The notes under the pieces were generated by a model. It was not told the origin of the DNA, ran no database searches, and saw nothing but the letters and a program-made list of their open reading frames with translations. 42,021 bases of DNA from an uncultured Finegoldia sp. (GTDB taxonomy: Bacteria > Bacillota > Clostridia > Tissierellales > Peptoniphilaceae), in NCBI RefSeq assembly GCF_947252345.1, contig NZ_CAMXVC010000014.1, positions 1 to 42,021 on the forward strand, given 5' to 3'. Both the position numbers and the translations under genes were made by a program. Below, in pieces: positions 18,434 to 26,456 of this stretch (positions within the stretch are counted from its first letter, which is position 1; each line of letters opens with the position of its first letter).

Positions 18434-18450
18434 TTGATAATTATTATCAA
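18434..18450. promoter_or_regulatory. Perfect Fur-type 7-1-7 operator
   Basis: TTGATAATTATTATCAA is a perfect palindrome containing TGATAAT-N-ATTATCA, the established Bacillus Fur box. It ends five bases upstream of the fhs -35 box. A further TTTATCAA half-site adjoins it. The family member binding it (Fur, PerR, Zur) is not determined by sequence alone. Confidence 0.65.
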
Positions 18451-18525
18451 TTTATCAAATTTTTTTTAATACCTGAAAAATAAAATCTAATTGGGTTTCT
18501 AATTTTATTCTTTTTTGAAAACAAA

Positions 18526-18556
18526 AAACCAATCACAAAAAATATGTGATTGGTTT
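18526..18556 (-). terminator. Terminator of the flavodiiron protein gene
   Basis: Perfect 12-bp stem AAACCAATCACA/TGTGATTGGTTT with a 7-base loop, just after the stop, followed on the minus strand by a T-rich run. Confidence 0.88.
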
Positions 18557-18565
18557 AAATTTATA

Positions 18566-19759
18566 TTATTTTATTTTTGCGGCTATTTCTTTTGCCATCT
18601 GTTTTAATCCTTGGTCGTCTTTTTCTTTCATTTTACCTTTTACTTCTACTACAGTTTCAGTTGTCTCGAATTTTCCTTCTTCAACAAATGCTTTCAAGTT
18701 TTTTACAGCTCCGCCGCTCCATCCAAATGAGCCAAAAACAGATACAACATGGTTTTTTAATTTTTGCATTTCCAATAAATGCAACAAGTTTTGCATTACT
18801 GGATATACTTGATTGTTGTATGTGCAAGAACCCAATATTAGTGATTTTTTGTCCCAACAACTTGAGATGATGTATGATGCATGAGTTTTGCTTACATCAT
18901 ACACTTCGATGTTTTTTACTCCTTCTGCTGCCAAATATCTCGCTAATTGGTCTGCCATTGTTTCCGTGTTTCCATACATTGAAGCATAGGCTATTACTAC
19001 GCCTTCTTCAACATCGTAAGTTGCCCATTTAGTATAATCTTGTACTATTTTAGATGGTTGCTTTCTCCAGATACATCCGTGAACCGGACAAATTGTTTTG
19101 ATTTCCAAGCCAGACAGTCTAGTTATAGCTCTTTGTGCCATTTGAGAGTATTTTCCAACGATATTTGTGTAGTATCTTCTAAATTCAGTTCTTCTTACTT
19201 CGTAATCAAGTTCGTCGTCAAAGATTGCTCCGTCATTTGTTCCAAATCCACCGAAAATATCTTGTGAGAATAAAATCTTATTTTCTTCGTCGTAACTTAC
19301 CATTGATTCTGGCCAGTGAACCATAGCTGTTAGATAGAATGTCAGTTTTCTGTCTCCCAAATCCAATACATCGCCATCTTTTACTTCGATAAATGTTTCT
19401 GGATTTATTTCGTAGTAATCATTTAACATAGATCTTGTTTTTTTGTTACCTACGATTTTTAAGTCCGGATATAAATCCAAAATTTGTGGAATTGAACCAG
19501 AATGGTCTGGTTCTATGTGGTGAATTATTAGATAATCCAAGTGTCTTCCTTGTAAGAGTTCTTTTACATTTTCCACAAATTCGTCACTTTTGCTTACTTT
19601 TACTGTATCCATCAAGCAAGTTTTTTCACCTGTCAATAGATATGAATTGTAAGCCACGCCATAAGGTAGTGGCCACATATTCTCGAAAAATTCAGTTTGT
19701 CTGTCATTTACCCCTAAATAATACAAATTATCTTGGATTTTGATTGATTGAGTTGCCAT
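18566..19759 (-). CDS. fprA: FprA-type flavodiiron protein (oxygen/NO reductase)
   Basis: The 397-residue protein has an N-terminal metallo-beta-lactamase-like domain with the full di-iron ligand set (His81, Glu83, Asp85 and His86 in HIEPDH, His148 in VHWPES, Asp167, His227 in CPVHGC) and a C-terminal flavodoxin domain (from about 254, FMN loop ASMYGNTE). Such class A proteins reduce O2 to water or NO to N2O in anaerobes. There is no fused rubredoxin or flavin reductase domain, so electrons must come from a separate partner. It follows the ttcA-like gene by 33 bases with AGGAGG, and is probably cotranscribed with it. Confidence 0.94.
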   Translation of the reverse strand: MATQSIKIQDNLYYLGVNDRQTEFFENMWPLPYGVAYNSYLLTGEKTCLMDTVKVSKSDEFVENVKELLQGRHLDYLIIHHIEPDHSGSIPQILDLYPDLKIVGNKKTRSMLNDYYEINPETFIEVKDGDVLDLGDRKLTFYLTAMVHWPESMVSYDEENKILFSQDIFGGFGTNDGAIFDDELDYEVRRTEFRRYYTNIVGKYSQMAQRAITRLSGLEIKTICPVHGCIWRKQPSKIVQDYTKWATYDVEEGVVIAYASMYGNTETMADQLARYLAAEGVKNIEVYDVSKTHASYIISSCWDKKSLILGSCTYNNQVYPVMQNLLHLLEMQKLKNHVVSVFGSFGWSGGAVKNLKAFVEEGKFETTETVVEVKGKMKEKDDQGLKQMAKEIAAKIK

Positions 19760-19792
19760 TTTTCCTCCTAATTTATTAAAATTAATTTTAAT

Positions 19793-20620
19793 TTACAAGT
19801 CATTTTCTCCGTATGTTTCTAAAAAATTAACCTTAGTGCCGTTTAATTCATAGCCCAAGATTCTAGATACATCGACATTTTCACTCGATTTGAATATAGA
19901 ATTTTCTACATTTGCAAATCCTCTATCAGATAATTCTGAAATCAAAAGTTTGATTTGTTTTCTCATTGAACCTTCTGTTTTTTTAGTTACAGAGCAGGCG
20001 CAATCCAGAGCTTTCAATCCAGCATATTTTAACCAACTTTTAACCGATTCTTCTCTGATTAAATACATCGGTCTTATGAGTTCTATTCCTTCAAAATTAT
20101 TAGAGTGGAGTTTTGGCATCATTGTCTTGTAATTACCAGAGCACAAGACATTAAGTAAAATTGTTTCTATTACATCATCGAAGTGATGACCCAATGCCAT
20201 TTTGTTGCACCCTAATTCTTTTGCTTTTGAATACAATGCTCCTCTTCTCATTCTAGCACACATATAACACGGGTTGTTAGATGAGATTTTTTCGCTGACA
20301 CTAAAAACATCTGTGTCGTACATATGATAAGGAATGTTTAATTTTTCGAAGTTTTCCTTTTCAAGGTTGGTGTTTTCTTCGCTGTAACCGGGATTCATTG
20401 CTATAAATTCCAATTCAAAATTATTCATTCCGTGTTTTTTTAATTCTTGAAATAATTTTGCGAGAAGCAAGCTGTCTTTTCCCCCGCTCATACAAACTGC
20501 TATTTTGTCTCCATCTTGAATCAAATCGTAATTTTTGATTGCCTTGATGAATTTAGACCAAATGTGCTTTCTGTATTTTTTTATAATTGATTTTTCAATT
20601 TCTTGTATAGTTTTTTGCAT
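19793..20620 (-). CDS. TtcA/TilS-family ATP-dependent tRNA thiolation enzyme
   Basis: The 275-residue PP-loop ATPase has SGGKDS (residues 45-50), a CYMC pair (Cys118/Cys121) in NPCYMCARMRRGALY, GHHFDDVIET, and a second CAC cluster (Cys207/209). The central segment is typical of TtcA, which 2-thiolates tRNA cytidine 32 using an oxygen-sensitive Fe-S cluster. The exact tRNA position modified here is not certain, because anaerobes carry several TtcA-like paralogues. TGGAGAT precedes the ATG. The start overlaps the end of the upstream walJ-like gene by 26 bases; the fprA gene follows. Confidence 0.8.
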   Translation of the reverse strand: MQKTIQEIEKSIIKKYRKHIWSKFIKAIKNYDLIQDGDKIAVCMSGGKDSLLLAKLFQELKKHGMNNFELEFIAMNPGYSEENTNLEKENFEKLNIPYHMYDTDVFSVSEKISSNNPCYMCARMRRGALYSKAKELGCNKMALGHHFDDVIETILLNVLCSGNYKTMMPKLHSNNFEGIELIRPMYLIREESVKSWLKYAGLKALDCACSVTKKTEGSMRKQIKLLISELSDRGFANVENSIFKSSENVDVSRILGYELNGTKVNFLETYGENDL

Positions 20621-21428
20621 ATATCTCCATTTTTTCTAAATCTATAATATTGCTTGGGACGTATCTTTCTGCAACCTCAAGGGTGATGTCTTCTCCAACG
20701 TCCAATCCTAGGCTTCTTAAATAATCATTGACAGTTTCGAAAGCCTTCGCAGGTGTGTTGTTTTCTATGCTGAGATGTGCTAACTGTACGATTTCGTGAT
20801 TTCCAGTCAAAATATCTCCCAACAAATTTGCACAAGCATCATTCGACAAGTGTCCGTAATCTGACAAGATTCTCTCTTTCAGAGCCATTGGATAGCTTCC
20901 GTATTTGAGCATATCTATGTCGTGATTAGCTTCCACAAAAAAAAGATTGGAATCTTTTATTTCCTCGTAGACACTTGATTCAATAATCCCCGTATCAGTA
21001 ACAATTGAGAGTTTCTTGTCGTCTTTCGAAAAAACAAATCCACAGCTATTTGCACTGTCGTGACTCGTTTTTATCGGAAGCACATCTAAATCTTTAAATT
21101 CAATGTGCCTATTGTTTTCGAAAATATATATGTTTTTGTCTTTTATTTTGCCGATTTTTGAATCCATCGCATACCACGTTTCGGCATTGGCAATGATTGG
21201 AATATCAAATCGTCTGCTCAATACTCCTATTCCTTTTATGTGGTCAGAATGCTCATGCGTAACAAAAATTGCATCTAATTCTGTCGGGTTTACATTTATA
21301 CTGTCGAGCAGCTTTTCAATTGCTTTTCCGCTGAAGCCAGCGTCGACTAAAATTTTGGAGTGTTCCGTTTCAATGTATTCACTATTTCCGCTTGAACCGC
21401 TTGATAGCGAACAAAATTTAAAGCTCAT
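20595..21428 (-). CDS. WalJ/YycJ-like MBL-fold metallo-hydrolase
   Basis: The 277-residue protein has the MBL metal motif THEHSDH (58-63), the SSGSSGNSEYIE N-terminal motif and LVDAGFSGKAIE typical of YycJ (WalJ), then VTDTG, EANHD and LGHLSND. WalJ is a putative nuclease-type hydrolase usually beside walKR; no WalKR genes are here. The frame opens at a TTG (21431), but the ATG at 21428 is better spaced from AAGGAGG. It leads a probable operon with the ttcA-like gene and fprA. A -10 TATAAT lies at 21450-21455. Confidence 0.85.
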   Translation of the reverse strand: MSFKFCSLSSGSSGNSEYIETEHSKILVDAGFSGKAIEKLLDSINVNPTELDAIFVTHEHSDHIKGIGVLSRRFDIPIIANAETWYAMDSKIGKIKDKNIYIFENNRHIEFKDLDVLPIKTSHDSANSCGFVFSKDDKKLSIVTDTGIIESSVYEEIKDSNLFFVEANHDIDMLKYGSYPMALKERILSDYGHLSNDACANLLGDILTGNHEIVQLAHLSIENNTPAKAFETVNDYLRSLGLDVGEDITLEVAERYVPSNIIDLEKMEIYAKNYTRN

Positions 21429-21483
21429 CAAAAATCCTCCTTATCTTCTATTATAATTGAAATCTGATTTTTTTAAAAGCAAA

Positions 21484-21515
21484 AAAACGACAGCTAATTT
21501 ACTAGCCATCGTTTT
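21484..21515 (-). terminator. Terminator of the O-antigen-ligase-like gene
   Basis: AAAACGA/TCGTTTT outer stem, CA/CA mismatch, GCTA/TAGC inner stem, followed on the minus strand by TTTTTTT; 12 bases past the stop. Confidence 0.82.
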
Positions 21516-21526
21516 ATTTGTAAAAT

Positions 21527-22759
21527 TTATTTTATATTGTCGAGTATTTTTTTCTCTCGTGCATTTTCTATTTTTTTCAACAGACTAAACTCAGTTGATT
21601 CTGCTGGACTTAAAGCTCCCGCTCCCACTACAAAAGTCATAAAAATAAATGATGTTTGCGTCCAGAAAATAGTCACATCGACCATGCTGTGAATTAATAC
21701 CATAATCACCATTGCGACAATCATTTTTGTGTATTTTCGTGAGTACAATGCTTTGATTTCACAAAACAATTGATAAACAATCGGAATCAACATTGCGAGA
21801 CCTATCAATCCGTAATTCACAAGAATATCCAAATACAAATTGTGTGAGTGAATAATTACGCGGTCTCTTATCGTTGTGTAAATATTGTGGATTCCCAATG
21901 GTCCGACACCTATAATTAAATTCTTTTTGAAAGCTTCGATTGAGCTAATCCAAATAGATTTTCTTAGACCCATATCAAATCCTAATTTGTCGACTCTAGG
22001 TATTAAATCCATCTTTCCAAAAGCTACAACGTAAGCTAAAAATGCAATTGCAAAAGCCAAGATTAAGAATGTGTATTTTCTTTTTTTCAACATTATCGTA
22101 AGTGCGAACACAGAGACTGAACAAGATAACATAGCTCCTCTTGAATCAGTTATCAACAATGTCAAAACGCTCAACACGCCGACTACAAATGAAAATCCTC
22201 TTTCAAAAGATTCTGTCGTGAAATATTTGTACGCACAAATTATTCCCACCAATGAACAAACCATCGCATAATAATTTGCGTTGAAGAAAAACATTCCTAC
22301 AGTCGTTCTGTGCAAGCTGATATATTTCATAAATTCCTGGTAATTGAACGAATTGTCTTTCAAAATTATTGAGTACTGAGTCAATGTAATCAAGAAGCAA
22401 AAAGTCGCAAAAACCATAATAATCATCATAATGTCTTCCATAAATTGTTCGGTGATGTTTTTCCTTATGAACAGAACGAATACGAAAAGCACGAGTATCC
22501 CAACTGTTGCCAAAATCCCGTATGTGTTATTGAAAATTATACTCATCAAAAATGAATACAAAATAAACAACGAGCCCAATATCGACAAATTTGATTTGTC
22601 AAATATTTCTCTGAATTTACTCTTATACACAAAATAAAACATATCCACTATCAAAACGCCGATACCAATATAAAACGGCATAAACATAGCTATTGCAGTC
22701 AAAAGAATAAACTTCTTGTCAGTTTCGTAATTCAAAATTCTATTACAAAAGCTTCTCAT
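21527..22759 (-). CDS. O-antigen ligase/Wzy-like polytopic membrane protein
   Basis: The 410-residue protein has about 11 hydrophobic segments and the O-antigen ligase family motif: VGPLGIHNIY, then a loop with HSHNLYLDILVNYGLIGL, where conserved His and Asn lie outside the membrane. In Gram-positives this fold links or polymerises surface glycans onto acceptors. No glycosyltransferase cluster surrounds it, so the substrate is unknown. AGAGGTGAT precedes the ATG. It is monocistronic; an 8-bp inverted repeat (22839-22864) lies upstream. Confidence 0.8.
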   Translation of the reverse strand: MRSFCNRILNYETDKKFILLTAIAMFMPFYIGIGVLIVDMFYFVYKSKFREIFDKSNLSILGSLFILYSFLMSIIFNNTYGILATVGILVLFVFVLFIRKNITEQFMEDIMMIIMVFATFCFLITLTQYSIILKDNSFNYQEFMKYISLHRTTVGMFFFNANYYAMVCSLVGIICAYKYFTTESFERGFSFVVGVLSVLTLLITDSRGAMLSCSVSVFALTIMLKKRKYTFLILAFAIAFLAYVVAFGKMDLIPRVDKLGFDMGLRKSIWISSIEAFKKNLIIGVGPLGIHNIYTTIRDRVIIHSHNLYLDILVNYGLIGLAMLIPIVYQLFCEIKALYSRKYTKMIVAMVIMVLIHSMVDVTIFWTQTSFIFMTFVVGAGALSPAESTEFSLLKKIENAREKKILDNIK

Positions 22760-22838
22760 ATATCACCTCTCAATTCTATTTTAATTTCTACCCATATAAT
22801 ATCAAATTTTTCTTTCAAAATGTGAAAAAACAAATTTT

Positions 22839-22864
22839 TTTGACAAATCGTAACTATTGTCAAA
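22839..22864. promoter_or_regulatory. Inverted repeat upstream of the O-antigen-ligase-like gene
   Basis: TTTGACAA (22839-22846) and TTGTCAAA (22857-22864) are perfect inverted half-sites with a 10-base gap, 80-105 bases before the start codon. The half-site centres are 18 bases apart. It could be an operator; no regulator is identified. Confidence 0.4.
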
Positions 22865-22917
22865 GACAAGTTATTTTATCAAAAATTCTGGGAATTTGCA
22901 ATATTTTTTTTGCAAAA

Positions 22918-22949
22918 AAAGAGACAACTCATTCAAAAGTCATCTCTTT
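22918..22949 (-). terminator. Terminator of the arcA-arcB operon
   Basis: AAAGAGA/TCTCTTT stem with weaker inner ACT/AGT pairing, 15 bases past the stop, followed on the minus strand by TTTTTTTGC. Confidence 0.8.
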
Positions 22950-22963
22950 AAATTTGAATTATT

Positions 22964-23953
22964 TTATTTGTTGCCGATTGTTTCGACAATAACAGCTTTT
23001 ATAGTGTGCATTCTGTTTTCAGCTTCGTCAAATACTTTTGAATATTTGCTGTAGAATACTTCATCAGTAACTTCCATTTCTGACAAGCCAAATTTTTCGT
23101 AAATTTCACGGCCAACTTTTGTTTCAAGGTTGTGGAATGATGGCAAGCAGTGTAAGAAAATTACATTAGGATTTTCAGTCATTTCGATTTTTTTCATATC
23201 AACTTGGTAATCTTTAAGCAAGTTGATTCTTTCTTCAAATTGGTCTTCTTCTCCCATCGAAACCCAAACATCTGTGTAAATTACATCTGCTCCTTTTAAA
23301 TTTGTGAAGTCATCAGTTACTGTTATTTTTGCGCCTGATTCTTTCGCAATTTCTTGAATTGTGTTCATCATTTCATTTGATGGATGCAATTCTTTTGGTG
23401 CAAGATTTACAAATTCCATACCAATTTTTGCAGCTCCAATCATCAAAGAGTTCGCCATATTATTTCTGCCATCGCCGATATACACGAATTTAACTTGGTC
23501 TAAGTTTTTGTGGATATTTTCTTTTACTGTCAAGAAGTCCGCCAAAATTTGTGTTGGATGGTAAACATCAGTTAAGCCGTTCCAAACTGGAACTGAAGAA
23601 TATTTTGCTAATTCTTCAACAGTTGCATGGTCAAATCCTCTAAATTCGATTCCGTCGTAGAATCTTGACAAAACCAATGCAGAATCTCTTACTGATTCTT
23701 TCTTTCCAAATTGGCTGTCATTCATTCCCAAGAATGTAACATTTCCTCCTTCATCATGACAAGCTGTTTCAAACGAACATCTAGTTCTCGTAGAAGTTTT
23801 TTCGAACAACAAAACGATGTTTTTGCCTTTCAAAGTTTCTCCTACAATACCCATTCTCTTTTTTTCTTTTAATGCTGCGCTTACATTTAATAAATGTTCG
23901 ATTTCTTCTTTAGTAAAATCTTTTAGTGTTAAAAAATCTCTTCCTTTTATCAT
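22964..23953 (-). CDS. arcB: Ornithine carbamoyltransferase
   Basis: The 329-residue enzyme has the carbamoyl-phosphate motif STRTR (54-58) and YHPTQILADFLT, and the ornithine/active-site motif FLHCLPSFHN. It follows arcA by three bases (the arcA end supplies the GGGAG ribosome site), so it most likely runs in the catabolic direction, converting citrulline and phosphate to ornithine and carbamoyl phosphate. Neither carbamate kinase (arcC) nor the arginine/ornithine antiporter (arcD) is in the window, so ATP recovery needs genes elsewhere. Confidence 0.93.
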   Translation of the reverse strand: MIKGRDFLTLKDFTKEEIEHLLNVSAALKEKKRMGIVGETLKGKNIVLLFEKTSTRTRCSFETACHDEGGNVTFLGMNDSQFGKKESVRDSALVLSRFYDGIEFRGFDHATVEELAKYSSVPVWNGLTDVYHPTQILADFLTVKENIHKNLDQVKFVYIGDGRNNMANSLMIGAAKIGMEFVNLAPKELHPSNEMMNTIQEIAKESGAKITVTDDFTNLKGADVIYTDVWVSMGEEDQFEERINLLKDYQVDMKKIEMTENPNVIFLHCLPSFHNLETKVGREIYEKFGLSEMEVTDEVFYSKYSKVFDEAENRMHTIKAVIVETIGNK

Positions 23954-23956
23954 AAA

Positions 23957-25135
23957 TTACATCTCCCTTTCAAATGGCATACTCATACATCTAGGACCCC
24001 CACGACCCCTGGATAACTCGCCTGATTTTATTATTCTTATATTTACATCAGCCTGTCTTAACAAGCCGTTTGTAACGTTGTTTCTGTCGTATACTATGAC
24101 TGTGTTTGGTGCAATCGCCAATGTATTCGACCCATCGTTCCATTGTTCACGCATTTGATCGATTGTGTTAGTTCCTCCGCATCTGATGATTTTAACATCG
24201 TCAACGTTCAAATTGCTGCCCAATATTTCTTCAAGAGAGCCTTTTTGAACTTCTCTTTGTAAAACGCAATCTTTCAAGTACAATTTTTCGACAGTTAACG
24301 GACCTTCTATTAAAGGATGAACAGTGAACACCGCCTTGTCAATCATAGTGAACACAGTGTCCAAGTGCATAAATTCTCTTTTGTCTGGAATTTTAAACGA
24401 CAAAACAAATTTGAAATCAGACTTTGATAACAAGTTCATTGCAAATTTGTCCACGCTTTCTTTTTGTGTCCTCTGAGAAATTCCCACAGCGACACAATCA
24501 CTATTTAAAACCAAAATATCTCCGCCTTCAATGGATGTAGTTTCTGTTCTATCGTAAATTTTTTCGATGCCACTGAATCTATCGTTGTATTTGAAAATGT
24601 ATTTAGCGTAGATTGTCTCTCTATTTCTAGTCACCGACCACATTTTGTTGATACTGACACAGTTACCTACAAAAGAAAACGGATCTCTTGTGAAATACAA
24701 ATTAGGCATTGGATTGACAGCCAACAATCTGCCATCATCCTTTATTCCTATTTCTTCCAACCGAACACCCGACATTGTTTTAAGTATCAATTTTTTCTCA
24801 TCTGAGATTTCATTTAGCAAATTTCTCAATAATTTTATTTCTTCTTTTGAATCGTTTCCACACTCTAACAAAAAATCTTCAATAAACTGAGCTTTTACAT
24901 CTTTATCTTTGATTGCTTCTGCAGCCAAATCCTCAAGATACAAAACTTCAACTCCTTCTTTGCGCATAGTTTCACAGAAATAGTTATGCTCACTGATTGC
25001 ATTTTCTAAATAAGGTAGTTCATCGAACAACAATTCATCCATTAAATCAGGAGTTAAATTGTTTAATTCTTCTCCTGGTTTGTGAACAATTACCGATTTT
25101 AATTTGCCAATTTCAGAGTAAATATTTGGTTTCAA
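23957..25135 (-). CDS. arcA: Arginine deiminase
   Basis: The 392-residue enzyme hydrolyses arginine to citrulline and ammonia. It shows the N-terminal SEIGKLKSVIVHKPGEEL, the NLYFTRDPF guanidine-site motif, EGGDIL, FMHLDTVFTMID with its catalytic His, and the nucleophile Cys383 in GRGGPRCMSMPFER close to the C-terminus. The start is TTG at 25135 with AAGGAGG seven bases upstream. It leads the arcA-arcB operon. Nearby half-sites (25174-25201) suggest regulation. Confidence 0.95.
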   Translation of the reverse strand: MKPNIYSEIGKLKSVIVHKPGEELNNLTPDLMDELLFDELPYLENAISEHNYFCETMRKEGVEVLYLEDLAAEAIKDKDVKAQFIEDFLLECGNDSKEEIKLLRNLLNEISDEKKLILKTMSGVRLEEIGIKDDGRLLAVNPMPNLYFTRDPFSFVGNCVSINKMWSVTRNRETIYAKYIFKYNDRFSGIEKIYDRTETTSIEGGDILVLNSDCVAVGISQRTQKESVDKFAMNLLSKSDFKFVLSFKIPDKREFMHLDTVFTMIDKAVFTVHPLIEGPLTVEKLYLKDCVLQREVQKGSLEEILGSNLNVDDVKIIRCGGTNTIDQMREQWNDGSNTLAIAPNTVIVYDRNNVTNGLLRQADVNIRIIKSGELSRGRGGPRCMSMPFEREM

Positions 25136-25167
25136 TATGTTGCCTCCTTAACAGATTTCCTTTTAAA

Positions 25168-25201
25168 ATTATAACACATTTGTGCTAAATTTTAACACAA
25201 A
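25168..25201 (-). promoter_or_regulatory. arcA promoter with overlapping AACACA/TGTG half-sites
   Basis: Minus strand TTAAAA (25190-25195), 16-base spacer, TATAAT (25168-25173). Read on plus, AACACA, TTTGTG and AACACAAA alternate across 25173-25201, forming CACA-TT-TGTG and TTTGTG-N11-CACAAA inverted repeats over the spacer and -35. This is a plausible operator. It does not match the 16-base CRP form exactly, nor an obvious ArgR box. Confidence 0.5.
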
Positions 25202-25279
25202 AACATCGGATTTTTTTATGCTGTAGTGTTATAAAATTATGATAAAATTAAATATATAACAAAACAACAAGGTGATAAA

Positions 25280-25783
25280 ATGAAAATTAGAATTGCAAAT
25301 AAAAACGATTTAAAACAAATAATGAATATCGTAGACTGTGCAAAACGATATATGAAAGAAAATGAAATTGCACAATGGAGCGATGATTATCCAAACGAGG
25401 AAGTTTTCTCGAATGATTTGAAAGAAAACAGACTCTACGTTGCAGAAAAAGACGAAAAAGTTGTAGGAATGGCTGTGCTTGTATTAGATGAAGATGAGGA
25501 TTACAAGAATATTGACGGAAAATGGCTTATCGACGGAAAATACGGAGTAATTCACAGAATAGCAGTAAAACCAGATTACAAATCACAAAATGTAGCAAAA
25601 AATCTGTTGGATTTCTTTGAAAATAAATTAAAAGAACTAAACTACGACTCAATAAGAGTTGACACTCATACGGACAACGAATCTATGCTTAGATTTATAG
25701 AGAAAAACGGATTTACAAAATGCGGAATTGTTTATATAAGAAAAGCTGAGAAGAGAGTCGCTTTTGAGAAACTTTTGAAATAA
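25280..25783 (+). CDS. GNAT-family N-acetyltransferase
   Basis: The 167-residue protein has the GNAT fold. An N-terminal MKIRIANKNDLKQIMNIV strand-helix is followed by VVGMAVLVLDED, then the acetyl-CoA loop region IHRIAVKPDYKSQNVAKNLLDFFE (motif A, Q/R-x-x-x-A), and RVDTHTDNESMLRFIEKNGFTKCGIVY. The acceptor is unknown. AAGGTGAT precedes the ATG. It is a single gene on the plus strand, divergent from arcA, with a terminator after it. Confidence 0.88.
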   Translation: MKIRIANKNDLKQIMNIVDCAKRYMKENEIAQWSDDYPNEEVFSNDLKENRLYVAEKDEKVVGMAVLVLDEDEDYKNIDGKWLIDGKYGVIHRIAVKPDYKSQNVAKNLLDFFENKLKELNYDSIRVDTHTDNESMLRFIEKNGFTKCGIVYIRKAEKRVAFEKLLK

Positions 25784-25800
25784 AAATATTGCAAACAAAA

Positions 25801-25845
25801 AGCAAACTCGCTTAGGAATCTATCCTAGTTGGTTTGCTATTTTTT
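25801..25845. terminator. Bidirectional terminator between the GNAT and lipoprotein genes
   Basis: AGCAAAC/GTTTGCT outer stem and TAGGA/TCCTA inner stem, with ATTTTTTATT on the plus side and TTTTTG on the minus side. The two convergent genes end on either side of it. Confidence 0.88.
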
Positions 25846-25860
25846 ATTAGATTTTAAATT

Positions 25861-26334
25861 TTAAGTATCAACTTTTGCAAAATACAAAGTATTGGTTTTT
25901 GTATCGTAGACTGCAAGAGTAAAATTCGAAGATGGACGTTTTAATATGTCCTGACTCTTATCTTCTTGTCTGTCAATTAACTTATAATATCCCTCTGAAA
26001 TTTCCGGAAAGAGTGGTTTTGAATTATTATCCGTCACATAAGACGAAGTTTTTTCATCTCCATACATCAAAGTTTTCGTTGTTTTATCCAACGGAAATTT
26101 CTTCCAAGTATTATCTGATTTTATCTGATTCAAAGTGTCGTAGTTTCCAAATTCAAACGTCATAAATCTTGTTCCGTCTCCCATCGCACCGTGGTCATCG
26201 TATTTCATAATTTTATTTTCTTTAACCAGTTTTAAATTGAGCCCATCGGAAACTTCCGATTTGTCACTTTGTGCACAACTTGCCATAAACAAAGAAATCA
26301 CAATCGCAAATAACAAATAGCCTATTTTTTTCAT
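25861..26334 (-). CDS. Predicted lipoprotein of unknown function
   Basis: The 157-residue protein begins MKKIGYLLFAIVISLFMASC, a signal peptide ending in a lipobox-like MASC, so it is probably anchored on the outer membrane face by the Cys. The mature part has no recognised domain; it is rich in charged residues and Tyr/Thr and resembles small secreted Firmicutes lipoproteins. The frame extends upstream to 26406, but AAAGGAG and the signal peptide place the start at 26334. It has no operon partner. Confidence 0.72.
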   Translation of the reverse strand: MKKIGYLLFAIVISLFMASCAQSDKSEVSDGLNLKLVKENKIMKYDDHGAMGDGTRFMTFEFGNYDTLNQIKSDNTWKKFPLDKTTKTLMYGDEKTSSYVTDNNSKPLFPEISEGYYKLIDRQEDKSQDILKRPSSNFTLAVYDTKTNTLYFAKVDT

Positions 26335-26412
26335 AATAACTCCTTTCAAGATTATTATACAACAAATCAAACTCTGAAAAATCAACAAAGTTTCTAATAT
26401 TTGCACTAAAAA

Positions 26413-26456
26413 AGCACTTCTAATAGAAATCTGAATTTTTTTCCATTAAAAGTGCT
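26413..26456 (-). terminator. Terminator of the eight-gene operon
   Basis: AGCACTT/AAGTGCT with TAAT/ATTA extension, followed on the minus strand by TTTTTTAG. The stem overlaps the TAG stop codon of the GT2-GtrA gene. Confidence 0.85.

Noticed and set aside
22964..25135. Complete arginine deiminase operon
   Set aside because: Only arcA and arcB are present. Carbamate kinase and the antiporter are not encoded next to them; a terminator follows arcB.
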